DNA of 64,000 bases from Planoprotostelium fungivorum (taxonomy: Eukaryota > Evosea > Variosea > Cavosteliida > Cavosteliaceae). Below, in pieces: positions 1 through 11,212 of the stretch; position 1 is the stretch's first letter; each line of letters starts with the position of its first letter. The stretch covers positions 1 to 64,000 of the forward strand of contig MDYQ01000024.1 of assembly GCA_003024175.1 (NCBI GenBank), read 5' to 3'. The position numbers and the translations under genes were made by a program. The notes under the pieces are model-generated. The model was given only the letters and a program-made list of their open reading frames with translations, was not told the origin of the DNA and searched no databases.

Positions 1-3000
1 AGACAGCGTATTGCTCCAGAACAGAGCGACTTACCACCCATTGGTAACATACCAGACATCTTCAAAGACCTCACGTCTAGAGTGCCAAATATACGGACGG
101 TGACAATCAATTGCTCCCCATTGATATCGACCATTTATACAGGTGACTGAGAGACTAAATGGCAGAAAGCTTCGCGTAGCCACCATGTGTTCAGGAACAG
201 AATCCCCTCTATTAGCCCTCGAGATGTTTGGAGAGATGGTGAGATCATTCGTTCCATCAACGTCTCACCTTCACAGATCGAAAGGCAGTACGACCAGAAG
301 CTGCGAGTCGATCACATCTTCTCCTGCGAGATCGAACCATTCAAACAGGCATACATTGAGAGAAACTTCAAACCTCCCATCCTCTTCCGTGATGTCTGTG
401 AACTCGGTGGCGAGACCGCGTGAGTCCACTCGTTATTCGGCCCTCTTTGACATATCACAGTACTACCGCTTACGGAGCTGAAGTACCCGTCGTGGGTGAT
501 GTCGATCTCCTCGTCTCCGGCACATCTTGTGTCGACTTCAGCAATTTAAACAACAAGAAGCAAGAATTGGATGCGAAGGGTGAATCTGGACGAACTTTCC
601 GTGGAATGATGTCATGGATCACCAATCATCGACCACCCATTGTCATCATCGAGAACGTCCTCAATGCCCCTTGGAAGGACGTGAGAGAAGAATAGATTCC
701 TCACCCCAGTGCTGAATATCCAAACAGTTGGTACAGAAATTCGAAGAACAAGACTACGCGGCCAACTTCTGTCGTTTGGACACGAAGAACTATTACATCC
801 CCCACACGCGGTGCAGAGGCTATCTCGTGGCTTTCGATCGAAAGAAGGTATATCTTCCATCCTCGGTCCACCTATCTAACACAAAAAAGGGCGGGAAAAC
901 ACCCATGACAGAAGAATGGGCCAAGATGATGAAGAGCTTGGAGAGGAGTGCCAGCGTCACACTCGAATCGTTCATGTTGGACACCGATGATCCACGCGTC
1001 TACGAGGCCAGAGAGAAATTGGTGAGATCTCGGTGAAATCTCCCCCACTGACTCGTTGTAGTCTGCCGACGTCGAAGATCGTAAAGCGGGTCGTTTAGAC
1101 TGGGGTCGTTGTGAGAGCCGTCACCAGAGGGCCCGATTAGTCGAGGGCTTGGGGAACAAGAGACCTTTCACCACCTGGGACGAGAGTAACCCACGAAATC
1201 TCGATGAAATCTCACGACGACAGGCGGGCACGTCAAAGTACCGGATTTTGCCTGGGCCGATTGGGCTTCAGTTCAAGTGGAGAGAGTGTGGGACCTCATG
1301 GACATTGAGACCCTGAGAGCTGCCACTCGCGGTGTAGATCCGTCGTTCAAGACGTAACGAGAGATTTCATCGTCTACAACGACTGACGTTGACAGGCAAT
1401 TGTGGAATCTATCGCAGAACGTGGATCGATCCATTGGATCTTCGATGGCGGGAATTTCTCCCTGCCTGACTCCCACCATGATTCCTTACTTGACCAACCG
1501 TGGTGGACCTCTGGTAGGTCTAGAGGCTCTATCTCTACAAGGTGGGTGTCCGTCTACAACGAGGCTGATGACGTCACAGGGTTACCCGTGGATAAGTTGC
1601 TCTTGACGAGGGAGAAGGAGGATCAGCTGTTCGATTTGGCGGGAAATGCGATGTCGACTACTGTGGTAGGCTGTGCCATCGTATCTGCTCTCATCATAGG
1701 GAAGAAGATGTTGACACCCGGAGACGAAAGTGAGATTTCCACGAAAATTCGAGATCTGACTCGTTGTAGATGCGATGGAGGTGGAGGAACCGAAGGAAAA
1801 TTCACCGAATTTCTCGGAGATGGGAGGGCTGGATCAATTGACGGAGAAGCCTCTCGACCTTCAATCTACAACTGCCGTTCCTCTCAAGAAGATCCTGACC
1901 GAGGCCCAGCGCAGCTCTCGATTATGCGAATGCGAGGGCAGAGCAGCGATGACCAGCAGAAGCATACAGAGGTGATGACGATCTACAACGAACCATCACT
2001 CACTCACATTTCATCAGATGCTCGGATTGTTTCACCAGCACGTGTGTCAAATGTGGTGGCAGACCCGAGCACAACTACCAGATCTTAAATTTCCAAGAAA
2101 ATCCAAGACTATCCCCCGTCGATTTCGCGATCACCCTGAAATCTGCGCTCCCCATGCGAATTTCACTCCGCGGAATGTCCGAGGAACTGTTATGCGATCT
2201 GTGGAAATCTCAGGAAGCAGAGGTGATCATCTCGTCACGTGACCTCATCTACAACGAACACAGAGTAAGATGTGGAAGCCCTTCTCCACTGCCTTCCTCC
2301 GTGGAGTGCGATCGGAATTATATTTCTCCGGTCTCAAGCGTCAAGACTTTTGGATCGCCACTTACAAATCTCCCCAAGCCATCATGGAGCTGATTCTCCA
2401 TCCCCTCCGTCCCGAGTGGAGGTATATGTCTCGTTGTAGAACGACGTCTGATCGAAATAGATTCTACGGAATTCCTGAGGCCAGTGAGCCAGCCAACAGT
2501 CCAGTGAGGAAGCTTCTCAGCCAACCTGCAGCTCGCAGTTTGTGTAAAGAAACACTCTTCGATGGAAAATGGCAGATCGCCTTCCCCATACAGTCCAATG
2601 TGAGATGAAGTGGTATGACGTCACGATGACGTCATCAGGTACGCATGCACGTTCGAGGCGTGGGGGAGATGGTACCGGCCTGGGAGGCTCGATTGGGACT
2701 GCAAGAACCGTTCAAAGAATGGAAGGTCTTCTCCAGCTTGAGTGTCGACGTCGACGAGAAAGATCGCGGAAAATTCGACAGAGACGTAAGGGGTACGTAC
2801 CAGTTACTGGAACGCTGTGGAACAGCGAATTCCGCTCTACACAAGGTGAGTATTCCCGTGACTCGTTGTAGATTGACACGCCACCAGTTGATGGACTCCG
2901 ACGACAGCTTACCTCCCTTGTATCTATTTTTAGATCCCTCTCGCACCGGAGATCCCGCGGACGATAGCTTCGTATTTTCCGAATCGATTCATAGGTGTGC

Positions 3001-6000
3001 TTACGGTGAGGCTCGCTGCCTCATCGGTAAACTACAACCCGACTGGAGACCGAAAGACAAAATGAAAACGGAGACCATCAAATGCACCGTCGACCAACGA
3101 TGGATCGATCTCGACCGAGTCTCGTTAGAGGTGAAGCTGATGGGTTCATGCGTAACGTACGTATCTCACGTGTACAGGCTTCTGCATGTCAGAAAGCTAT
3201 CTACGCTAGCCCGACCAAGACGCTGGAGATCAACTCGACACAAGATTCCTGCTTAGCTCCCTCTGCTCTTCTGTTGTGCAAGTGAGTGGTACCACGATGT
3301 GTGATGACGTGTGATGACGTCATCAGGGTACCCCTGGGAGAAAATCCGGACACGGTGTGGCCCAGAGATTCTTGGAAGGAGATCGATAAGGTGAGAGATT
3401 TCCACGAGATTTCACTGACTTCTAAGATCCACGAGAGGGAGACCTTCAAGTCTCTGTCGTGGCTGACAGAACGTGTGAAGAACTTGGGTCACGTGTCACA
3501 ATGGACCACTATGACCTACCACAACCAAGTGAGAGACTTCTTCGGAATTTCACTGAAATTTCCAGGAACATTGTCAGAGGTGCGCCCCCGTGGCTCCCAG
3601 CATCCAATGGATACGCGGTAAGAAGGGTTACGTACCGCACGAAGACACCGTACAAGCTGGTGTCTACGAGCAAGCACTGAAGAGGAGACCTTCACCCTTC
3701 ACTGTACAAGTGAGTCAACTACGATGACGTATGATGACGTCATACAGCTCCACTATGATACTCAGAGTACGATGGGTACCATGCAGATCGGAATCAACGT
3801 GGCCTCGCTGGCCCACCGCGCCCTGTCGAGATTTTCCAAGAAAAGTATCGGAACCTCCGATACCCCAAAGTTGTCATGGAGACTCGACACAGAATTTCAC
3901 GCACCTCCACGTTTGGAGGTTCCTCCTTTCTTCTTGACTTCCAACAAGAAGGATGACACACACAAACAACTGTCCTATTTCAAATTACCCCTCCGCCACG
4001 AACAGTTGAGGTGATCCGTCTACAACGAGACCGATGACGTGTGATGACGTCATCAGATCTCTGACGTGGATGAGAGAGCAAGAGGAAAATCCAAAGACTT
4101 TTGTGGAGGAAGAGATTGCCGAGGCCATACTCGATTCACTCAGTTGGAGGGCAGAGGGTAAAGCGGAGCGTAACGTACTCATGAAGGGTGGTGTACTCGC
4201 CGACGAGGTGATGACGTCATCCATACGACATCCCTCGAGACGTCTAAACGACACAGGTCGGTTACGGCAAGACGGCCATTTCTATAGGGCTGATCGCCTC
4301 CACACGAGAGGAGAGAGACATCGACATGAAGAAGGGAGATGTCATCGTGGATGGCACCATCAGAACAAAGGCCACTTGTGTCGTTGTGCCCGCACATCTC
4401 GTCCGCCAGTGGCCGTCCGAATTCTCGAAGGTGAGGGGTGACGTTCGGTTCGTTGTAGATGGAGGTATGGCGGGTTGTAGATTGACGGACGTAGTTTGTG
4501 GGGAAGGAGTTGAGTGTGGTGGCGATCAAGGACCAATCGGATCTGAACAATTTATCTGTGAAGGACATCTTACAAGCTGACGTCATCGTTGTTGCTGTCA
4601 CGATATTCAAGAGCCCCATGTACCAAGAGAACATGGCCGCCTTTGCGGGTGAGTCATCTACAACGAGCCATCGTCTCGTCTACAACGATCTCATCATCTC
4701 AGGCGTGGAGCCACTTCCAGGAAAACCGGGCAGACACTTTGACCTCAAGTACAGAGCGGCCGTGGAGAGCACAAAGAGAAACGTAGAGACTCTCGTCAAG
4801 GAAGGAGGCAAGGCTCTACTGAAGAAGATCAAGGACGTCTACCACCAAGGTGAAGTCACGTGATCGTTTCATTCTGTTGAGACGTTCTATAGCACCGGAT
4901 ACAATTGTGGCGCCACCCAGCAAGAGACTGAAGGGTGAGAGGGTGATGATGGATATTTAACTCATCTACAACCAGGCAAACAATACAGAGAGGCGGCAGA
5001 GAGAGACGAAGAAGACATCGACCAACTGGACGGTATGACACGATCAGAGGTGACGTCACACTCTTCCATCTACAACTGACCAACGGAAGCCCGAGGGAGG
5101 ATATCTCGACGTCTCTGTTCCCATTCGATTGTGTGACAGAAAGGATGTGGAGACACAGAGAATTCTGCTAGAACAATGGAAGGAGAAGAATCGAAGGAAA
5201 GGAGAAGAGAAAGTCACGGAGGAGAAAAATGGCGGGAAGAAGGCACCGGGGTCACCGATGAAGAAACAGGTGGGGGTGATGACGTCATATGATGTGATGA
5301 CACCTTCAGTCTACGATCTTGTCCATGTTCAAGGGAGTGAACAGTAAGGAGAAGGCAAAGGAGCAGAAGGAAGAAGAGAAGAAGGAAGAGAAGACTGAGA
5401 AGAAGGAAGAGGAGAAGAAAGAGGAGAAGGAAGAGGAGAAGAAAGAGGAGAAGAAAGAAGAGAAGGAGAGTGCAGCGAAGGTGACAGGAAAGGGGCTGCT
5501 CACGAAGAAGACAACAAAGAAGGAAGAGAAACCAAAGGAAGACACCAAGTCATCCGGTAGTGAGAAGATGAGACCTTCTAGAGGATCCACATCCAGGAAA
5601 CCCACCTCATACATCGATGACACCAGCTCAGAGGAAGAGGTGACTCGTTGTAGATCGAACAATGGATTTAATTTCATAGGTACGAAAGGTGAAGGCAAAG
5701 GGGAGGGGAAAGTCATCCAAGAAGGCACAAGATGAATCTGAAGATGACTTTGAAAGTGGATCTGAAGAAGGTGTGATGACATGGGGTGATATCAAACTGA
5801 CTCGTTGTAGATGATGAGATTATCGAGGACTCAGACGTAGAGGGTGAATGGAGATGTAGAGAGTGAGATTGACTCGTTGTAGATAGCAACATCGAAGATT
5901 CCGCAGCCGAATCCGAAGTCGAAACGAAGGGTGAGACGATTCCATCCGCTCTCTTCTCACTCTACAACCAGCCAAACCAAAGAAGAAGGAAGAAAAGTCG

Positions 6001-8557
6001 AAACCCAAGGCGGAGATTAAATCGCAGAAAGAAGTCAAAGTCACCACGAACAAACGAAAGAGAGAAGAATTTGAAGACCCCGAAGCCAAGAAGAGACAGG
6101 TGACCTTACCGTAACCTCCCACATTAACGAACGCAGAGCTCCACCGAAGGAAGAGTCCAATCGGATCCATGGAAACTGGGCAGTCGATCGAGAGACAAGG
6201 GAGATTGGGAGAAGATGCAGGCACCTTCTCTCTCCATGTTCAAGTGGCACCGTCTCATCATCGACGAGTTCACTTACCTCGAAGGCCAGGCACACACGGC
6301 AGTCACCCTCCTGGGTGATCCATCTACATCGTTGTAGATACATAGTTGACGCGTTGTAGATGCGCAGAGGAGGTGGATTTTGAGTGGAACGCCTCCGATC
6401 CAAGATTTCGCTTCGGTTCAGACCATCGCAGTTTTCCTGGGAATTCACCTGGGAATTGACGATGATTCCATTGGGAAATCTACCATCGTCAAGAGCAGAA
6501 GGAAGGACCAGACGGGTGAGGCGGCACGAATTTTTGTGCCGGGGTCGCCGAACTGACCCATTCAGCCGCGGAAAAATTCCATTCGTTCCGTGAAGTGAGG
6601 AGCATCAGCTGGCACGCCCACCGCCACGAAATTGCACAGAAATTTCTGTCCCAATTCGCGCGACAGGTGATGACGTCATCATCATGTCCCTGACCCTCCC
6701 AGAATGTCGCCGATATCGATGAAATTCCGTGGAAAACTCACAGAGAAGAGATCGTACTGCCTGCGGCCGAGCGAGCCATCTACCTCGAATTAGAGCACCA
6801 TCTTCTGGCAACAGACAACTTGGTCAAAAAAGTCAAAAAGTCAAACAGCGACAGAGAGACACGTCTCGCCGAGACCCTGGGTGACAGCGAGTGAGATTTC
6901 ACGTAGATCTCGTGGAAAACTCACGGAGAACTCTAGTTCCGCGGAGGAGGCCCTCTTGAAGAGGTGCTCTCATTTTGACTTGGACGTTGCCGATGCAGAG
7001 AATGCGATGAAAGAGTGCGAGGTCATTGTTCAACACAGGAAGAAACAACTCGAAGCTTGCAGGAAAGACGTACAGAGACAGTTGGAGAAGGTGAAATCTC
7101 GCGGAGAATTCACGTGATGATGTCATCTGACAGCTACTGGACATGCAGAAGGGGTTGAAGGGAGAGAGTGATACCATGTTCTTAGAATGGCAGAGAGTCA
7201 TCAAGCAGGAGGGTGTCGGTGACCGAGATGCCACGACCGAGGTGATCTCATCTACAACGGCGTTGTAGACGGTCGAATTTACGCTTCATTTCAGGTCGTT
7301 CGATTGATGGAGAAGGTGGGAATCAACATGACCAAGATCAAGCCCGTTCCAGAGAAGAGAGTCGAAATCTCCAAGGAAAAGAACGAAAAGGTGACACCGT
7401 CTCGTTGTAGATCGAGAAGTGACTCGTTGTAGATATACGACGTCAGGCAAGAGACACACGTATTGAGATCTCTCGTGAAAGAATTAACTGCCCGAGTACG
7501 ATCCCTTCGTTTCTTCACTGCAGTGAGGGACATGCAGGGACAGGGGAAGGTGAAATTCGATGAAAAACGAAGCTGAAGGTGACAGACCAAGCCCGTTGTA
7601 GATTGCCCAAAGTGTGGTACCAAGTCGGTGGAATTGGAGGAAATTTCGCTCCTGTCATCTTGCGGGCACATGTCCTGTCACAAGTGCGTCACCGAATGTG
7701 CCGCCCAGGAGGTGATTATCTTCTGGCTCGTTGTAGTGTGACCTGTCTATAGATCTGCCCCCACTCCCTCTCTGGAGGCTGCTCGTGTGGAGCACGTGCG
7801 TACAATATCGTCAAGGCAACCACCTTGGGAGAAGATGACGTAGAGAGGGATGGTAAGGGAAGGCATTTTGGAAGAAAATTAGAAACAGTCATGGACCTCA
7901 TCAGGTGAAATTTCTCGGAAATATCTCAGAAATCTCTGTGAAATAGAAGGGGAATTTCTGAAGACAGGTAGGAACAAGATTCCAAAGAACGAGAGGGTCC
8001 TACTCTTCGTACAATTTTCCGATCTGATGAAGAAGGTGATCTACATCGTTGTAGATGGTCACGAATTAAACGAAATATGACAGGTCGGTCAAGCGTTGGA
8101 TCACAACAAGATTCCCTTCTTGTGCATCGATGGTACCCCGGCCTCGCGCAGCAAGAAGCTGATGGAATTTCAAGACGAGAAGAGTAAGGAGAAGGTTCTC
8201 ATGCTGAATGTCATGGACGAATCAGCCTCTGGAGCGTGAGTCGATTTAGAAGATGATCATCATGATGACGATGATGGTGATGATGGGATCTGATGATGAA
8301 CAGGAATCTGACGTGTGCGAATCACGTGATCTTCTTATCACCCCTGTTGGCCTCATCCGAACAGATCTATCGGCAAGCAGAGACACAAGCCATAGGAAGA
8401 GCCAGAAGATACGGACAGAAGAAGACGGTGACTCCATCATCATCATCATGTGATCGATTCTCATCATCATCTTCAGGTTCACATCTGGAGGTTCCTCACT
8501 CGCGACTCCATCGACGTCGAACTCGACGCGAAATACAACGTTGTAGATGAACAATAA
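1..8557 (+). CDS. DNMT5-like: DNMT5-type cytosine-5 DNA methyltransferase / SNF2 ATPase (5' end outside the window)
   Basis: Spliced reading gives a C5-methyltransferase core followed by a RING-split SNF2 ATPase, the order that defines the DNMT5 family (ATP-dependent maintenance CpG methylases). Methyltransferase: motif I VATMCSGTESP (about 170-210), catalytic loop SGTSCVDFSNLN (about 517-548), IIENV (about 645), and LAGNAMSTTVVG (about 1635-1675). A Cys-rich knuckle follows (CECEG...CSDCFTSTCVKCGG, about 1920-2070). SNF2 part: Walker A GYGKT (about 4260), Walker B IIDEFTYLE (about 6240-6270), LSGTPPIQDF (about 6380-6410), an inserted C4HC3-like RING beginning CPKCGT (about 7602-7720), then the C-lobe ending in QAIGRARRYGQ (about 8390-8425). 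A Lys/Glu-rich stretch (about 5330-6090) interrupts the N-lobe. More than 25 introns are inferred, most 36-60 nt. The window opens inside an exon, so the N-terminus and any chromo-type domain are not seen. The stop at 8555-8557 overlaps an AATAAA. Nuclear role is inferred from the family. Confidence 0.9.
3282..3326 (+). repeat. 45-nt intron carrying the TGACGTCA palindrome
   Basis: The intron lies in the methyltransferase gene. It holds tandem TGATGACG-type units and ends TGATGACGTCATCAG, so the right half of the palindrome supplies the 3' splice site. Closely similar introns in this gene lie at 2600-2638, 3710-3747 and 6667-6702. Confidence 0.8.
4011..4056 (+). repeat. 46-nt intron carrying both palindrome families
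   Basis: The intron starts GTGATCCGTCTACAACG and ends TGATGACGTCATCAG. The CTACAACG half-site sits near the donor and the TGACGTCA palindrome at the acceptor. This shows the two motif families can be combined in one intron. Confidence 0.8.
4649..4702 (+). repeat. 54-nt intron with two direct CTACAACG copies
   Basis: Splicing joins FAG to VEPLPGKPG in frame. Two CTACAACG units in the same orientation lie 20 nt apart inside the intron, which suggests internal duplication of the unit. Confidence 0.75.
6315..6359 (+). repeat. 45-nt intron with three CTACA/TGTAG half-sites
   Basis: The intron contains ATCTACATCGTTGTAGAT (one substitution from the 18-bp palindrome) and ends GACGCGTTGTAG. Splicing gives TAVTLLDAQRRWILSGTPP, the expected SNF2 motif III context, so both boundaries are well supported. 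Confidence 0.85.
7391..7446 (+). repeat. 56-nt intron with two CGTTGTAGAT copies
   Basis: Two TCGTTGTAGAT units occur in direct orientation, then the acceptor CGTCAG. Splicing joins EKNEK to ARDTHVLRSL in frame in the methyltransferase/SNF2 gene. Confidence 0.75.
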
Positions 8558-8575
8558 AATCATTTCGATCGGATT

Positions 8576-10309
8576 TTAAATCTGTCCCGTCTTGGGCGGC
8601 ACCGCCTCCGATTTCTTCGTGGGCGGAGAAGCCGTGAAGGCCTGCAGGCCAGTGATGGCCCTTCCCAAAATGAGAGAATGAATGCTCCTCGTACCCTCGT
8701 ACGTGATCACTGCCTCCAAGTTCATGACGTGGCTAGATGGGTCAGATCCTCCATCTACAACGTTGTAGTCACCGGATGATGTGGTATTCGTCGGAGATTC
8801 CGTTCCCGCCGAGGATGTCCCTCGACTGTCTCGCGATGGCGATTGCCTTGTCGCAAGAGTTTCTCTTGATCATAGACACCATCTCAGGGGCCAACAGACC
8901 TTCATCCTTCAATCGACCGACTCTCAAGCAGGCTTGAAGGCCGAGGGCAATGTCGGTGGACATGTCGGCGAAGTCCTGAGGGGGTTGGTTCGTTGTAGAT
9001 GATGGAGATGGGGGTCACCTTCTGGATGAGCTGGTAGGAGGCTAACGGAGCTCCAAACTGCTGTCGATCCAATGCGTATTGTCGTGCGGCGTGGAAGCAG
9101 AATTCGGCCGCACCCAGGGTACCCCAGGCGATACCGTATCTACAACGTTGTAGATCGATTATGATTTGGGACTCACCTGGCGTTGTTGAGACAACCGAAA
9201 GGTCCTTTCAGTCCTTTGACGTTGGGCAAGAGGTTGGCCGCAGGCACTTCCACATCGTCCATCATGATCATGCCTGTGATGCTGGCACGTAACGAGAATT
9301 TTCCCTCGATCTTCGGTGCACTGAGACCCTTCATACCCTGCGAAATTGTCATCATCTACAACGTTGTAGATCGTCACCTTCTCCAGGATGAATCCGCGGA
9401 TTTCTCCGGTCTCATCTTTGGCCCAGATGATGAAGACGTCAGCGATGGGCGAGTTGGTGATCCAGGTCTTACTGCCGTTCAGTATGTAGTTTTCTCCGAC
9501 TTTTCTGGCGCGAGTCTGCATGTTACCGGGGTCACTGCCTTGGTTGGGCTCGGTGAGGCCGAAACATCCGACAATTTGTCCGGCGGCCAGCCTGGGTAGG
9601 TACTTCTGCTTCTGCTCCTCTGATCCGTAGGCGTAGATGGGATGCATCACGAGGGATGATTGGACAGACATGGCAGAACGGTAACCACTGTCAACTCTGT
9701 CGTGATTCAGACACACGAACATTTCATCATCGGACACATGATATGGACAATGGTGAGATGAAAATCATTCAGAGGCGTACCTCTCGACTTCACGAGCGAT
9801 GAGACCGTAAGAGACGGATGAGACGCCCGGACAATCGTAGCCTTTGATGGTGGCACCCAAAAGACCTCTCTGGCCCATCTCGGTGATGATCTCACGATCA
9901 AACTGTTCGTGACGATTGGCTTCGATGATGCGTGGCATGAGGTGCTCTTGGCAATAAGAGTGGACCTGGGTATGACGTCAACGTCATGAACACGATAGGA
10001 GGGCAATGAAATGTCGAGACGTCATACAAAGTGAACGTATCGAAAGAAGAATTGTTTTGATGAGAACGACTCACTTGTTCTTGAATCATTTGTTCTTCCT
10101 CCGTCAATTGGGAATGCAGATTGAGGGGATCAGCCCAATTGTATTTCACTGTAACGATGAGCACATCCCTCTTGAAACTGTATTATCTCACCCTTCTCCG
10201 CTGGAGCAGCGAAGGTTCTCATCTGTGGTCGCCCGTTGAGACTGGGTCTCTTCAATGGTGTGACATGGTTCAGTCTCTGAAATTGTGCAACTCTTAACAC
10301 CTTGAACAT
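8576..10309 (-). CDS. GCDH: glutaryl-CoA dehydrogenase, mitochondrial
   Basis: This FAD-dependent acyl-CoA dehydrogenase oxidises and decarboxylates glutaryl-CoA to crotonyl-CoA in lysine and tryptophan breakdown. The spliced product matches the family along its length: [87 protein letters not shown] and [20 protein letters not shown], with the catalytic Glu region in the EAVITYEGT stretch. The N-terminus [16 protein letters not shown] is basic and amphipathic, a plausible mitochondrial targeting peptide, which decided the start at 10309. About seven introns are present; those at 8733-8772, 9140-9176 and 9338-9377 carry the CTACAACGTTGTAG palindrome. Its stop lies 18 bp from the stop of the convergent methyltransferase gene. 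Confidence 0.95.
8733..8772 (-). repeat. 40-nt GCDH intron with a CTACAACGTTGTAG palindrome
   Basis: The intron begins GTGACTACAACGTTGTAG and ends TGACCCATCTAG. Splicing joins YHIIR to HVMNLEAV, a junction fixed by strong family conservation, so the palindrome is certainly intronic. Confidence 0.9.
9140..9176 (-). repeat. 37-nt GCDH intron ending in the palindrome
   Basis: The last 16 nt are ATCTACAACGTTGTAG and the next exon begins AT, so the full 18-bp palindrome straddles the 3' splice site. Splicing joins CLNNAR to YGIAWG, as in known GCDH. Confidence 0.9.
9338..9377 (-). repeat. 40-nt GCDH intron with the full 18-bp palindrome
   Basis: GTGACG is followed by the complete ATCTACAACGTTGTAGAT, then TGATGACAATTTCGCAG. 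Here the palindrome sits near the donor rather than at the acceptor. Splicing joins GFILEK to GMKGLSAP. Confidence 0.9.
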
Positions 10310-10597
10310 CTCGTCTTCGTGCCGGTTTTGTGATGGTCGGAATACAAAGCGAGACCGGCTGTTTGTAAACATCAAAATTACGTTCCTGCCTGCACGTGAC
10401 CTCACTCCCCCAACACCAACACCGGTCCATGTCATTGAAGAGCTCGAATGAGAGTATGAAAACCCTCTATAGAATGTACCACTCGATTGAAAGACAAGGC
10501 ACACACGTCGCGGTACCAAGTCGATAGCGTGATCTTCTAAAACGTCTGAGCTCACAGATCACGATGATGGAATACGAATTTGAATTCTATTGTACAT

Positions 10598-11212
10598 TTA
10601 TTTGCACAAGACCACTGTACACTTTGCATTCTGAGAGACGTGTTCACTGATCGAACCGAAGATCAATCTATTATATATCAGTCTCGTTCATCGTCAACTC
10701 GGCTCACCTCTCGATGAAGTTGAGCTCGTGACTTCCAATCAGGACAGTGTCGATGTCGTTCTCCTTCGATGTCTCTACAATTCTCTCACCAACGTCAGCC
10801 ACAGCTTCTACAATTCTGTGAATTTTGTCCTCTGGCACCTTTTCTTCGTGTTAGAAGATGAAAATGTGACGTGTGCATCATGATCTGTGATGTGATTCGA
10901 TGTGATATGACGCACTCCACGTTGAACAAGCTTTTGAACGGCAGACTGTGCTAGATTCTCGGCTTCTGCTTTCAGCGCGTCGTGGTTGTTTGTGAAACGA
11001 TCCTTCAGATATTCTTGTGGAGCCATCACTTCTGGTGTCAGGGTCCCTGGCAATTCGATCTGAGAGAGTTAAGACGATGTCGATGTGAAAATGTCTGTCA
11101 CCTTATATCCCACCCACACATAGACGGTAGGTGACGCATCGATGATCTTTGTCAATTCGTCTATGGCGTGGTCAGACGATGGTGAGCCGTGATAGCAGAG
11201 GAGGTACTTCAT
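10598..11212 (-). CDS. universal stress protein (UspA-fold) family
   Basis: Four exons give a protein of about 150 residues, the usual size of a single UspA domain. It opens MKYLLCYHGSPSSDHAIDEL (first strand and helix) and closes with DTVLIGSHELNFIERLIFGS followed by SISEHVSQNAKCTVVLCK. That ending is the family's nucleotide-binding G-(2x)-G-(9x)-G(S/T) region plus last strand. The middle contains VPEDKIHRIVEAVADVGERI, where USPs usually have a GDPA-type segment. Most likely a soluble cytosolic stress protein; whether it binds ATP cannot be judged. It lies upstream of, and on the same strand as, the acyl-CoA dehydrogenase gene, with 288 bp between them. Confidence 0.88.

Noticed and set aside
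2600-6702. TGACGTCA as cAMP-response (CRE) promoter elements
   Set aside because: Nearly all copies lie inside short introns deep in coding genes and often overlap splice acceptors, which does not fit a promoter role.
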